NCBI GenBank assembly: GCA_030035585.1
Contig: CM057462.1
Location: 145,850,734-145,914,733, forward strand
DNA from: Dugong dugon
Lineage: Eukaryota > Chordata > Mammalia > Sirenia > Dugongidae
DNA: 64,000 nt
Direction: 5' to 3'
This document shows, piece after piece, positions 10,845 through 22,379 of this stretch. The notes beneath the pieces were generated by a model. It was not told the DNA's origin and did not search any database. It saw only the letters and a program-made list of their open reading frames with translations. Within the stretch, counting starts at the first letter, position 1, and each line of letters opens with the position of its first letter. The translations under genes were made by a program, and so were the position numbers.

Positions 10845-13800
10845 ATGACAGCAACCAACTTCCATTATCAATAATTACACTGAACGTAAATGGACTCAAT
10901 GCCCCCATAAAGAGATGGAGAGAGGCAGAATGGATAAGAAAACAGGATCCATCAATATGCTGTCTACAAGAGACACACCTTAGAAACAAAGATGTGAATT
11001 TATTAAAAATAAAAGGTTAGAAAAAAATATATCAAGCTAACAACTAACAAAAAAGAGCAGGAGTGGCAATTCTAATCTCAGATAAAATAGACTTTAAAAC
11101 AAAATCTACCATAAAAGACAAAGAAGGACACTATATAATGATTAAGGGGACAATACATCATGAAGACATAACCATAATAAATATCTACACACCCAATGAC
11201 AGGGCCCCAAAATACATAAAAAAAACTCTAACAGCACTGAAAAGAGAAATTGACAGTTCCACAATAATAGTAGGAGACTTCAACACACCACTCTCAGTAA
11301 AGGACAGAACAACTAAGAAGAAACTCAGCAACGATACAGAAGACCTAAAGGACACAATCAGCCAACTGGACCTCATAGACATATATAGAACAATCCATCC
11401 AACCGCTGCAAAGTACACATTCTTTTCCAATGCACATGGAACGTTCTCCAGAATAGACCACATCTTAGGCCACAGAGCAACCGTCAACAAGATCCAAAAC
11501 GTTGAGATAATTCACAGTATCTTCTCTGACCACAATGCCATCAAGGTAGAAATAACAACAGAAAGAGCAGGGAAAAAAAATCAACTACATGGAAACTAAA
11601 TAATAATCTGCTTACACATCAATGGGTAATAGAAGAAATCAGAGAAGGAATCAAAAAATTCCTAGAATCAAATGAAAATGAAAACACATCATACCAAAAC
11701 CTTTGGGACACAGCAAAGGCAGTCCTCAGAGGACAATTTATAGCAATAGATGCACATATCAAAAAAGAAGAAAGGGACAAAATCAAAACATTAACTACAG
11801 AACTCAAACAAATAGAAAGAGAACAGCAAAAAAAGTCTACAACCACCGGAAGAAAGGAGATAGTAAAGATCAGAGCAGAAATAAGTGAAATAGAGAACAG
11901 AAAAACAACAGAAATAATCAACAAAACCAAAAGTTGGTTCTTTGAAAGAATCAACAAAATTGACAAACCACTGGCCAGATTGACAAAAGAAAAACAGGAG
12001 AGGACACAAATAACCCAGATCAGAAATGAAATGGGGGACATTACAACAGACCCAACCAAAATAAAAAGGATTATAACAGAATATTATGAAAAACTATATT
12101 CCAACAAATTTGAAAACCTAGAGGAAATGGATAGATTTCTAGAAACACACGGCCTACCTAAACTACAACAAAGTGATATTGAAAATCTGAACAGACCCAT
12201 AACAGGAGAAGCGATTGTAAAGGTAATAAAAAACTCCCAACCAAAAAAAGCCCTGGCCCAGATGGCTTCACTGGAGAATTCTACAAAACATTTACAGAAG
12301 AGCTTGTACCAGTTCTACTCAAGCTATTTCAGAGAATAGAAGAGGAAGCAACACTTCCAAATTCATTCTATGAAGTGAGCATAACACTGATACCGAAACC
12401 AGGCAAAGACATCACAAAAAAAGAAAATTACAGAACCAATATCTCTTACGAATATATATGCAAAAATTCTGAACAAAATTCTAGCCAATAGAATTCAGCA
12501 TCATATCAAAAAAAAAATACACCACGACCAAGTAGGATTCATACTAGGTATGCAAGGATAGTTTAACATTAGAAAACCCATCAACGTAATTCACCACATA
12601 AATAAAAGGAAAGAAAAAAATCACATGATCAGCTCAATTGATGCAGAAAAGGCATTTGACAAAGTCCAACACCCATTCCTGATAAAAGCTCTCAATAAAA
12701 TAGGTATAGAAGGGAAATTTCTCAACATAATAAAGGGCATCTATGCAAAACCAACGGCCAACATCATTCTTAATGGAGAGAGGCTGAAAACATTCCTCTT
12801 GAAAACAGGAACAACACAAGGATGCCCTTTATCACCACTCCTATTTAAGATTGTGCTGGAAGTTCTAGCTAGAGCAATAAGACAAGAGAAAGAAATAAAG
12901 GGCATCCAAAATAGTAATGAAGAAGTTAAACTCTCCCTGTTTGCAGATGATATGATACTATACATAGAAAACACTAAAGACTCCACGAGAAATCTACTGG
13001 AACTAATAGAAAGATTCAGCAGAGTAGCAGGATACAAGATAAACATTCAAAAATCAGTTGGATTCCTATACACCAGTAAAGAGAACGATGAAAAGGAAAT
13101 CAGGAAATCCATACCATTTTCAATAGCCCCTAAAAAGATAAAAAACTTAGGAATAAATCTGACCAGGAATGTAAAAGACCTATACAAAGAAAACTACAAA
13201 ACACTGCTGCATGAAACCCAAAGGGATCTACATAAATGGAAAAACATACCATGCTCAGGATCGGCAGACTCAACATTGTGAAAATGGCAATTCTACCCAA
13301 AGCAATTTACAAATACAATGCAATCCCGATCCCAATACCAGCAACATTCTTCAAAGAGATGGAAAAAGTAATTATTAACTTTCTATGGAAAGGGAAGAAG
13401 CCCCGAATAAGTAAAACACTACTGAAGAAGAATAATAAAGTTGGAGGACTCACACTACCTGACTTCAGAACCTACTATATAGCTACAGTAGTCAAAACAG
13501 CCTGGTACTGGTACAACAACAGAGACATTGACCAATGGAACAGAATTGAGAACCCAGATGTAAATCCATCCACCTATGGTAACCTGATTTTCGACAAGGG
13601 CCCAAAGTCCATCAAATGGGGAAAAGACAGTCTTTTTCACAAATGGTGCTGGCAAAACTGGATATCCATTTGCAGAAAAATGAAACAGGACCCATACCTC
13701 ACACCGTATACAAAAACTACTTCAAAATGGATCAAAGACCTGAAGTTCATTAGAAGAAAATATAGGACCAACACTTCAGGCCTTAATACATGGCATTAAC

Positions 13801-14643
13801 AGGATACAAACCATAACCATCAACACACAAAACCCAACAGATAAACTAGATAACTGGGATCTTCTAAAAATCAAACACCTATGCTCTTCAAAAGACTTCA
13901 CCAAAAGAGTCAAAAGAGAACCTACAGACTTGGAAAAATTTTTGGACAGTACAAGTCAGACAAAGGTCTAATCTTCATAATCTACAAGAAAACCCAACAC
14001 CTCTACAACAAAAAGACAAACAATCCTATCAAAAAATGGGCAAAGGAAATGAACAGACACTTCACCAAAGAAGACATTCAAATGGCCAACAGACACATGA
14101 GGAAATGCTCGCGTTCACTAGCCATTAGAGAAATGCAAATTAAAACCACAATGAGATACCATCTCACTCCGGCATTACTGGCACGAAGCAAAAATACGGG
14201 AAATAACAAATGTTGGAGGGGCTGCGGGGAGATGGGAACTCTTATACACTGCTGGTGGGAATGCAAAATGATACAACCATTTTGGAAAATGTTATGGCGT
14301 TTCCTCAGAAAGCTAGAAATAGACATACCATTTGATCCAGCAATCCCACTCCTAGGAATATATCCTTGAGAAATAAGAGTCGTCACTCGAATAGACATAT
14401 GTACACCTATGTTCATGGCAGCATTGTTCACAATAGCAAAACGATGGAAACAACGTAGATGCCCATCAACAGATGAATGGATAAACAAACTAAGGTACAT
14501 ACACACTAAGGTACTATGCAACGAGAAAGAACAACAATGAATCTGTGAAGCATCTCATAACATGGATGAAACTGGAGGACATTATGCTGAGTGAAATAAG
14601 TCAATCACAAAAGGACAAATATTGTATGAGACCTCTATTGTAA
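10845..14643 (+). pseudogene. L1 ORF2 protein (endonuclease-reverse transcriptase), broken
   Basis: ORF2p nicks DNA and reverse-transcribes L1 RNA. From ATG 10845 to TAA 14641-14643 the length is about 1,266 codons, near the family norm. The N-terminal AP-type endonuclease shows QETH (near 10969), GDFNT (11273-11287), SRIDHILG (near 11447) and SDHNA (near 11527). The reverse transcriptase has the catalytic FADD at 12940-12951 and an [13 protein letters not shown] stretch near 12637. The Cys-rich end has CWRGCGE (about 14211) and IHCWWECK (about 14250). A one-base loss near 10866 shifts the frame just after the start, stops lie near 11018 and 11046, and shifts follow near 11585, 12230, 13230 and 13800. 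Catalytic motifs are visible but no long protein can be made. Confidence 0.9.
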
Positions 14644-15780
14644 AAACCCATGAAAAAGTTCACATGCAAAATGTAGCAATCCTTGTTGGTTACCAGGGAT
14701 GGGAGGGGAAGGGGGGGAAATACTAAATAGGCAATAGATAAGTGGTATCTTGGGTGAAAAGTGAGACAGTACACAATACAAGGGAAACTAACACAACCTA
14801 CACAAGGAAAGGTCATGGAGGCCCCATGGACACATCCAAACTCCCCGAGGGACTGAGTTGCTGGACGGAGGGCTCTGGGGACCATGGTCTCGGGGAACAC
14901 CTAGCTCAATTGCCATGACACTACTTATAAAGATAATGCTCTACATTCTACCTTGGTGAGTAGTGTCTGGGGTCTTAAAAGCCTGTGAGCAGCCATCTAA
15001 GATACTCCACTGGTCTCATATCTTCGGGAGCAAGGGAGAATGAAGAGAACAGGATACAACGAAAAGATTATTCCAAAGGACTAATTGTCCACAGCTACCA
15101 AGACCTCCACCGGACTGAGTCCAGTCCAGCTAGATGGTGCCCGGCTACCACCGCTGACTGCTCTGACCAGGATCACAACTGAGGGTTCTGGACAGAGCTG
15201 GAGAAGGATGTAGAGCATAATTCTAACTCACAAAAAAAAAAGACCAGATTTAGTGGCCTAAAGGAGACTGGAGAAACCTCAAGAGTATGGCCCCCAGACA
15301 CCCTTTTAGCTCAGTGGTGAAGTTACCTTCGAGGTTCACTGTTCAGCCTTGGAGTGGACAGCCCAGTAAAACCAACTGAGACTAACGAGGTACAGGGGTC
15401 CAGTGACAAGGGCCAGAAGGCAGAAGGGGAGTAGGAAGCTGATGATAGGGAACACAAGGTTGAGTAAGGATACTGTTGATGTGTTGTGAGATTGTTAACC
15501 ATTGTTATCGGGCAACATTTGCAGTAACTGTTAAATGGGAGGCTATTTTGTCCTGTAAGCCTTCATCTTAAGTGAGAATAACAGCACAATTAGAAGAGCA
15601 TAGTCAATGTCACTTAAACGTGTACGTAAAAAGTTTTAAAAAGCTGAGAATTTAGAGGATTAAAATGTTGTGGGGTTGTTAACCAAAGTCATAAAACAGC
15701 ATGTGTACTACTGTTACATGAGAAGCTGTTTGTTCTGTAAGCCTTCACCTGAAGTACAATAAAATATTATTAAAAAAAAA
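14644..15780 (+). other. L1 copy 1 3'UTR with internal duplication
   Basis: This long 3'UTR contains a guanine tract (14696-14717) and two related terminal modules. Module A is at 15474-15582 (TTGATGTGTTGTGAGATTG to CCTTCATCTTAAGTGAGAAT), and module B is at 15665-15767 (TGTTGTGGGGTTGTTAACC to CCTTCACCTGAAGTACAAT). The poly(A) signal and tail follow module B. The same duplicated layout is seen in L1 copy 2. Confidence 0.75.
14696..14717 (+). promoter_or_regulatory. G-quadruplex-capable tract in L1 3'UTR
   Basis: Four runs of three or more G separated by short spacers (GGG-AT-GGG-A-GGGG-AA-GGGGGGG) fit the classical G-quadruplex pattern. Polypurine, quadruplex-forming tracts in the 3'UTR are a known recurrent property of mammalian L1s. 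The equivalent tract in copy 2 is at 57492-57513. Confidence 0.65.
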
Positions 15781-15791
15781 AATTACAAGGC
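15781..15791 (+). repeat. Right target-site duplication of L1 copy 1
   Basis: AATTACAAGGC, identical to 8791-8801, follows directly after the A-rich tail. Confidence 0.92.
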
Positions 15792-16271
15792 ATGCAAAGA
15801 AGCAGGTAAATATGATTCATAATGATGAGATAAATTAATAGAAATGACACTGAATTGATACAAATGATAGAATTAACAAATGAAAATATTTAAAAAAGGA
15901 AATTTTAACTATACTCAGTATGTTCAAGAAGGTAGAGAAAGCATGAGCATGTTAAGTAAAGACCTAAAATATATTTAAAAAAAATAAAATTGAACTTCAA
16001 GAGATAATAAAAACAATGTCTAAAATGGAAAATATACTGATGTGATTAACAATAGATTAGACTTTATAGAAGAAAAAATAGTGAACTTGAAAACACAAAA
16101 ATAGAAACCAAAAAGAAAGAAAAAAACACAGAGGAAAAAAGACAAAAAATGAGCAGGGCATGAGTGAGATGTGGAACAATTTTAAGAGGTTTGATAAATG
16201 TGTAACTGGAATCCTCAAATGGAAAGAGGGAAAAATATGTAAATAAATATATATAAAAATATTTAAAGGTA
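15792..16271 (+). mobile_element. Ancient L1 ORF1 region (continuation after L1 copy 1)
   Basis: CATGCAAAGAAGCAGGTAAAT, ATGTTCAAGAAGGTAGAG, GCATGAGCATGTTAAG and the AGATTAGACTTTATAGAAG block are typical of an old L1 ORF1 coiled-coil region. It joins exactly to the sequence ending at 8790 once L1 copy 1 and one target copy are removed. Coding frames are destroyed. Confidence 0.65.
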
Positions 16272-16472
16272 AAAAACCCATTGCCGTAGAGTTGATTCTG
16301 ACTCATAGTGACCCTATAGCACAGAGTATAACTGCCTATAGGGTTTCCAAAGCTCTGATCTTTAAGGAAGCAGACTGCCACATCTTTCTCCCACGGAGGG
16401 GCTGGTGAGTTTGAACCATTGACATTTCAGTTAGCAGCTGAGTGCTCAACCACTGTGCCACAATGGTTCCTT
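16272..16472 (-). mobile_element. AfroSINE with target-site duplication
   Basis: Minus-strand SINE: plus-strand text runs from a tail-like CCCATTGCCGTAGAGTTGATTCTGACTCATAG to TAACCACTGTGCC-type A-box complement and GGTTCC at the 5' end. ATTTAAAGGTA flanks it at 16261-16271 and 16473-16483, a clean 11-base duplication. It interrupts ancient L1 ORF1. Confidence 0.93.
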
Positions 16473-17840
16473 ATTTAAAGGTATAAGGACCAAAATTTTT
16501 CTAAACTTGATAAAAACTATAAACCTACAGATTCAGTAAGCTCAATGACCTGAAGAACAAAAAAATGAAGAAAACTACACTAACGCATATCACAATCAAA
16601 TTGCTTAAAACCAATGACAAAAAAAAAATCTTAAAATCAGGCAGAAAAAATAAAGTCCATAAAAATGAGTAAAGACAGAAATGACAGTAGATTTCTCCTC
16701 AGGGGGAAAATTCAAGGTGGGAGACAATGGATCAATATAGAATCCAAAAAAAATTAAAAGGAGTTGTTACAAACAGACTAACACTAAAATAAATGTTAAA
16801 GAAAATATTTCAGGTAGAAGAAAAATGATACCAGGTTGAAATTTGAAGGAATAAGGAATATTTGACTTGAAATGGTAGATATATGGTTAAAAATAATTTT
16901 TTTTAATATTTTTTAAAAGTCTGTTTAAAAAGAACTTTTTATGTGAATTAAAAATAATAATATATTTTGGGATGTATAACATACGTAGAAGTAAAATATA
17001 TGACAACAAAAGCTCAAAGGCCAAGTTGGGAAAATGAAAGCATACTTCTGCAAGGTTCTTATACTATAGGTGAACTAGTGTAATGTTACTTGAAGTTGGA
17101 TTATGAAAAGTTAAATGTGTATACATTACTCCAAAACAACCACTAAAACAAAAGTAAAAAATACAAAATGAAGAGTTACAGCTAATAAGCTAACAAAGGA
17201 GATAAAATGGAATCATAAAGTGTTTAATAAACCAACAATGTGGGTAAAATGGAATCCATTAATCCAAAAGGAGGCAGAAAAATAAAAAAAGAGAAACAAA
17301 AAGCAGGTGAAAAAAATAGGAAAGGAAGAGGAACATTGTAAAATCAAACATCACCATATCAAACATCACCAATAATAATAATAAATGTAAATGGTCTAAA
17401 AGGCAGAGATTGAGAGGCTGGGTTTTTTTAAAAGTCTTAACATATACTACCTACAAGAAACCAGTTTTAAATAAATAAACACAAACAAGTTAAAAGCAAA
17501 AGAATAAAAAAATATGTGTCATGGGAACATTAATCCAAAGAAAGATGAAATACATGTGAAAATATTAAAGTAGATTTCATACCAGACTATTACCGGACAA
17601 GAAGAGGTTGTTTAAATAATGATAAAAGACTGAATTCAACAAGATGCCATAGAAACCTAAAACATTCATGTAGTTAATAATAGAGCTTCAAAATACAAGA
17701 AAAAAAGAGAACTAAAAGAAGAAATAAATAAAACCATAATTATAGTAAAAATATTTTCAAAAATTCCCTCTCAATAATTGCTAAAACAAATAGAAAATCA
17801 GTTAGGATATAGAAGACAGGAACAATTCTGTAAACATACT
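16473..17840 (+). mobile_element. Ancient L1, ORF1 C-terminus through start of ORF2
   Basis: ACTATAAACCTACAGATTC, the AATGAAGAAAACTACACTAACG block and ATCACAATCAAATTGCTTAAAACC match the L1 ORF1 RNA-binding region. From about 17340 the sequence corresponds to the start of ORF2 endonuclease, including AACACAAACAAGTTAAAAGC. It is interrupted at 17840 by ERV-1 and resumes at 24207 in register (ATGTATAGAACATTCC). It is rich in indels and has no usable frame. Confidence 0.65.
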
Positions 17841-18480
17841 TGTGATGGTTAAGTTTGTGTGTCATCTTGGCTGGGCCATGATTCTCAGTGGTTTGGAAGT
17901 TATGTAATGATATAATTTGGTACTTATGTAATGATATAGTTATCTTCCATGATGTGATCTGATGTGATCAGCCAATCAGTTGTAAGGGGAGTTTCTTCAT
18001 AGTTATAAGGGGAGTTTCTTCAGGGATGTGGCCTGCATTCAATACACATATGGACATTCTGGCAAAGCACACTTGCTTGCTATGGATCCTGCATCCAGCT
18101 CATCATCAACTAACCTCTGGGTCTTGGGACTTCAGCCAGTGGCCTGCTGTATTGTCTGCTGATCTCAGGATTTATCAGACTCTGCAGCCTATGAGCCAGC
18201 AACCTGCTGAACTACCTGATAATCTTAGATTCGTCAGCCTCCACAGCCAGTGAGACTGCCTACTAGTCTTGGGTTCTTCAGCCCCTGCAGCTACGTGAGT
18301 CAGGAGAAGCCTCCGGCCTAATGCCTGACCCACAGATTGGGACTTGCAAGCCTCTACAACCACATGAGCCATTTTCTTGAGACAACTCTCTGTATGTACA
18401 TATATACGTACATATATACACATATATATGTATATATATATATATATATGTGTATATATATATATATGTATATATATATA

Positions 18481-18522
<42 letters not shown>

Positions 18523-18571
18523 TATACACACTTCACTGGTTTTGCTTCTCTAGAGATCCCAAGCTAAGGCA
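17841..18571 (+). repeat. ERV-1 5' LTR, expanded by a TA-rich microsatellite
   Basis: Begins TGTGATGGTTAAGTTTGTGTG and ends AAGCTAAGGCA. The 731-base length exceeds that of the 3' LTR (569 bases), mainly because of the alternating TA/TG tract at 18393-18530. The body contains several CAGCC- and GCCTGCTG-rich short repeats characteristic of this LTR family. Small ORFs rich in Tyr and Ile on either strand are translations of the microsatellite. Confidence 0.88.
18393..18530. repeat. Alternating TA/TG microsatellite
   Basis: About 138 bases of near-perfect alternating pyrimidine-purine (TATATA with interspersed TG, CA and CG) just upstream of the LTR 3' end. Such tracts can adopt cruciform or Z-DNA and are hypervariable. 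The same position in the other LTRs holds similar but different-length tracts (35335-35395, 36480-36520, 24140-24160). Confidence 0.9.
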
Positions 18572-18573
18572 TT

Positions 18574-18590
18574 TGGTACCAAGAGTGTGT
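18574..18590 (+). promoter_or_regulatory. Primer binding site of ERV-1
   Basis: TGGTACCAAGAGTGTG lies two bases after the LTR end, the usual spacing. It resembles the complement of a leucine tRNA 3' end (TGGTACCAGGAGTGG), fitting the known use of tRNA-Leu by ERVL. The tRNA identity is from general knowledge, not checked. Confidence 0.6.
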
Positions 18591-20060
18591 CTAGAAAAAC
18601 AAAATAGTAAGGATGGGTTTACTAAACTGATTCTCAAGACTGACTAGTCTTAAAGGAGCTAATTTACTACTCTGTCTCCAGTAGTAAAAAGAGTGCTACT
18701 AATCCATGGCATGAGGATTAGTATGCCATGAGATGGCAATATTAATACACAAAATATCACCACCAATAAATCAAGTATTGGTGAGAAGCAAGGCTCTGGG
18801 TAATTTCATGTTTGATACTTTTCTCCAATTATGTCAGAATGAGAAGTATAGGGAAGCTGGTTAGTTGCCCCTATTTTTGCTAGACAAAGTGGTAAAAGGA
18901 AAAGATGATCTCAGGGCTTCAGAGTCACAGCTCTAGTGAGGCAAAAAGATCTCAAATTTGCCATTTGTACCCTGAAAGAAAGCCTTATTTCTTGTAGTAA
19001 AAGAGCTGATATTGCCGAAAACCAAAACCAGAATCTAATCATAAAAGTGGATGAATTACAATGACTATTGAATTCCCAACCTCGAATGGTGTCTGAAGAT
19101 AAAGTTAGGGTATTGACTGGGAAGAAATGGGATCCTGAAACTTGGGATGGAAGTATATTGGCAGATGATCAGGAAGCTGGGGACATTGAACCCCTAAATT
19201 CTGTTTAATTACTCCTGCCAACAGAACCACGCCTCTTACTTCCATATGAAGAGATTACTTCATCTTTATCTGCTAAACCACCTTCCCCAGTAAAACCATT
19301 ATCTCCTCCACCCGCATCTCATGATATTAACCCAGCTATATGTGAAGAGCCTTTGTCTGAGATATCACATAGGTCAGAGTCTGACTCTTTGCCTGGGACA
19401 TCTCCTAGGGCAGAAGCCTGACAAGACATAGCTGAATGCCCCCAAGACCCACTCACAACACGAGTTTTTGCTTCTAGACCTATAACTAGACTTAAGTCCC
19501 AGCAAGCCTCAAAAGTTGAAGAACAAAGCATGACGCAGGAGGAGATAAGCTACACTCTGAAAGAGCTGCTTGATTTTTCTAATATATATAAACAGAAACC
19601 AGGGGAATATGTGTGGGAATGGTTATAAAGAGTGTGGGATAATGATGTAAGGAACATAAGGTTGGATCAGTCAGAGTTTATTGATATGGGCACACTAAGC
19701 ACAAATTCTAATTTCTCAAGCTGAAACATTCATTTAATGTTTCAGCTTGAGAAATTAGGCAAGGATCTAAAAGTTCATTTCTCTGGTTTGTTGAAGCATA
19801 GATTACAAGGTTCCTAGGAGTAAAATAGATGTGAAGACTACTAGATATTTACTTGATCTGTACAAGTGGAAGAATTCTAGGTCAAGTGAATGGCAGTCTA
19901 ACTCAAATTGCCAGACTAGAGAGTCAAGACCCAGACATGAGCCAGTTTACAGACCCACAACTCCCTGAAAAAGGTGAGGCCAGAGTAGTCATTGAGGAAG
20001 GACTCCATTACACTCCGCAAAATTAATACTGTTAATCTTTTCTCAGACTTCACCAAAGGT
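18591..20060 (+). pseudogene. gag: ERV-1 gag relic
   Basis: Gag forms the particle shell. Only short open pieces remain. The CTGAAAGAAAGCCTTATTTC block near 18972 encodes a coiled-coil N-terminal segment that is also seen in ERV-3 at 39422-39619. A proline-rich stretch follows near 19210-19330, then a capsid-like segment near 19530-19640 with a conserved Trp-rich block. Stops and indels occur about every 100-200 bases. A 23-base perfect inverted repeat (19708-19758) interrupts the capsid region and is not found in ERV-3. Assignment rests on position and similarity to ERV-3. Confidence 0.65.
19708..19758. repeat. Perfect inverted repeat, 23-base arms
   Basis: Arms at 19708-19730 and 19736-19758 are exact complements (CTAATTTCTCAAGCTGAAAC and its partner) around a 5-base loop. 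The right arm belongs to gag, as shown by ERV-3 near 40655. The left arm is an inverted copy added beside it, as expected from a template-switching error. Confidence 0.93.
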
Positions 20061-20200
20061 ATCTGTGGCTTTTTACAAGACTAATTATTCATTGAAAAAG
20101 AAAATAATCAGACTTATCAGGAATTACTTTATACTGGCTCTGAACTGATACTAATTCCAGACCCAAAAAGTCACTATGGGCCACCATCAGAGTAGGGGCA
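20061..20200 (+). pseudogene. pro: ERV-1 aspartic protease relic, active-site Asp lost
   Basis: Retroviral protease cleaves Gag-Pol. The flap-proximal active site reads LYTGSEL here (TAT at 20130-20132), whereas ERV-3 at 41460 keeps DTGS. Replacement of the catalytic aspartate makes this copy inactive even without its other breaks. Confidence 0.7.
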
Positions 20201-20399
20201 TATCTAGGTCAGGTTATTAATGGAGTCTTATCTGTTTCAAGGTGGGTCATCTGGTCCCCAAACTCATCCTGTAGTGATTTCCCCAGTTCCAGAATGAATA
20301 ATTGGAATAGATATACTCAGCAACTGGCAGAACCCCTACATTGTTTCTCTGACAAGTGGAGTAGGGGATATTATGGTAGGAAAAGCAAAGTGGAAGCCA

Positions 20400-20900
20400 G
20401 AACTATCCCTACCTAGGAAAATAGTAAACCAAAGCAATATCCCATTCTTGGAGGGATTGCAAAGATCACTGCCACCATCAAGGACTTGAAGGATTCAGGG
20501 GTAGTGATTCCCACAGCATTCCCATTCAACTCGCCTATTTGGCATGTGCAAAAAACAGATAGATCTTAGAGAACGACGGTGGATTATCTTACACTTATCC
20601 AGGTGGTGACTCCAATGGCAGTTGCTGTTCCAGATTCGGTTTCATTGCTTGAGAAAATTAATACATCTCCTGGTTCCTGGTATGCAGCTATTGATCTGGC
20701 TATTGATCTTCATCTACACCATCACTATCCTACCTCAGGGGTGTCAATTCTCCAGCCTTATGTCATAATTTACTTCACAGGGACCTTGATCCCCTTTCCC
20801 TTCCACAAGACATCACACTGGTCCATTTCATTGATGACATTATGCTGATTGAGCCTAGTAAGGAAGAAGTGTCAATGACTCTGAACTTATCAGTGAATCA
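20400..20900 (+). pseudogene. pol: ERV-1 reverse transcriptase relic
   Basis: The palm motif SWYAAIDLA is visible near 20670-20700 in the frame starting 20579. The catalytic box reads FIDD (20827-20838), the ERVL-type variant of YIDD. Between them a segment is deleted and the frame changes. RNA-templated DNA synthesis was the ancestral role. ERV-3 has lost nearly all of this region. Confidence 0.75.
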
Positions 20901-21099
20901 TAATGTTTGACATGCACAACAGCACTCTGTCATTAAATGGAGGTGTATATATGAGATTGGGTTCAAGGAGGACCTGAAGCCACAAATAAGTTACATGAGG
21001 AAGTGGCCCAAATGCCAAGGTCTCCACTTCTGTCACATTACTTGCCTCTCCCAGTCTGCACCTATGACCTCATGGGGAGTTCCTTGTGATAAGCTGACT

Positions 21100-21430
21100 G
21101 AGGAGAAAACTCATGCCTGGTTTACAGATGATTCTGCATGATATGCAGGCACCCACTCGAAAGTGGATGGCAACAGCACTGCAGCCCCTTTCTGGGACCT
21201 CCCTAAAGGACAGTAGTAAAGGAAAATCTTCCCCACGGGCAGAACTTCGAGCAGTGCACCTGGTTGTTCACTTTGCTTGGGAGGAAAAATTGCCTGATGT
21301 GCAATTGTATACTGACTCATGGTTGTAGTCAGTGGTTTGGCTGGATGGTCAGGGACTTGGAAGGAACATGATTGTAAAACTGATGACAAGTAGTTATGGG
21401 GAAGAGACATATGGATTGACCTTTCTGGAT
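21100..21430 (+). pseudogene. pol: ERV-1 RNase H relic
   Basis: WFTDDSA near 21117 (WFTDGSA in ERV-2 and ERV-3) carries the first catalytic Asp. AELRAVH near 21240 holds the catalytic Glu, and LYTDSW near 21306 the next Asp. An in-frame TGA follows the first motif and a TAG follows LYTDSWL. RNase H removed the RNA strand of the RNA:DNA hybrid. Confidence 0.78.
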
Positions 21431-21439
21431 GGCCAAAGA

Positions 21440-22330
21440 GTGAAGATATTTGTGTCTTTTTAATGCTTACCAAAGGGTGACCTAGGCAGAGGAGGATTTT
21501 AACTATCAAGTGGATAGGATGATGCATTTTGTGGAAACTAGTCATTCTCCTTCCCTACCCACTGCCATCATTGCTCAATGGGATCAAGAACAAAGTGGCT
21601 ATGCCGGCAGGGATGGAGGTTATACATGGGCTCAGCAACATGGACTTCTACTTACCAAGAACTTGGCTAAAACCACTGCTGAATGCTCAATCTGCCAGCA
21701 GCGGAGACCAACACTGAGTCCCTGATATGGCATGATTTCTCGAGGTGATCAGCCAGCAACCTGGTGGCAGCTTGATTACATTGGACTGCTTCCATCATGG
21801 AAAGTCCAGTGTTTCAGTCTTACTGTGATAAATGCATACTCTAGATACAGATTTGCCTTCACCATACACAATGCCTCTGTCAAAACTACCATCTGTGGAC
21901 TCACAAAACGCTTTATCCATTGTCATGGCATCCATACAGCATCGCCTTGGATCAAGGGACTCACTTCACAAAAAGTGAAGTACAGCAATCGGTCCATGCT
22001 CATGGAATTCACTGGTCTTACCATGTTCCCCATCATTCTGAAGCAACTGGCTTGATAGAACGGTGGAATGGTTTTCTAAATACACAATTGCAGTGCTAGC
22101 TAGGTGGTAAAACTTCGCAGGGTTAGGACAATGTTCTCCAGGAAGCTGTATATGCTCTAAATCAGCATCCAATATATGGTTTCGTTTCTCCCACAGGCAG
22201 GATTCATGATTCCAGTAATCAAAGGAAGGAAATGGAAGTGACATCACACACTATTACCCCTAGTGACCCACTCACAAAATGTTTGCTTCCTGTCCCCACG
22301 AACTTATGCTCTGAGGGTCTAGAGGTTTCT
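21440..22330 (+). pseudogene. pol: ERV-1 integrase relic
   Basis: The zinc-binding N-terminal domain keeps its CSICQQ cysteines (near 21690). The catalytic core starts with LDYIG (near 21772; first Asp). The second Asp block is disrupted (the equivalent of SDQGTHFT is frameshifted near 21950). The GLIER-type Glu block lies near 22052. Integrase inserted the viral DNA into the host genome. At least three frame breaks are evident. Confidence 0.78.
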
Positions 22331-22379
22331 GTTCCAAAGGAAGGAATACTCTCACCTGGAGACACAACACAGATTCCAT

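Larger units (their letters stand above)
8802..15780 (+). mobile_element. L1 copy 1: near full-length LINE-1
   Basis: A complete L1 layout lies between matching 11-base target duplications: a 5'UTR of about 620 bases, ORF1 (9424-10419), a spacer, ORF2 (10845-14643), a 3'UTR and a tail AATAAAATATTATTAAAA. It is about 7.0 kb, against about 8.4 kb for sister L1 copy 2 at 50243. Most of the difference is one missing 5'UTR segment after 9115. ORF1 has one premature stop; ORF2 has several stops and frameshifts, so the copy is dead. The close match to copy 2 and the readable frames mean it is much younger than the surrounding L1 fragments. Confidence 0.93.

Noticed and set aside
11185..12059. Minus-strand ORFs of 101 and 146 codons with membrane-like composition
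   Set aside because: Shadows of L1 ORF2 coding sequence. A-rich sense codons give Leu/Phe/Ser-rich antisense frames.
18175..18650. Overlapping Tyr/Ile-rich ORFs on both strands
   Set aside because: They are translations of the alternating TA/TG microsatellite in the ERV-1 5' LTR.
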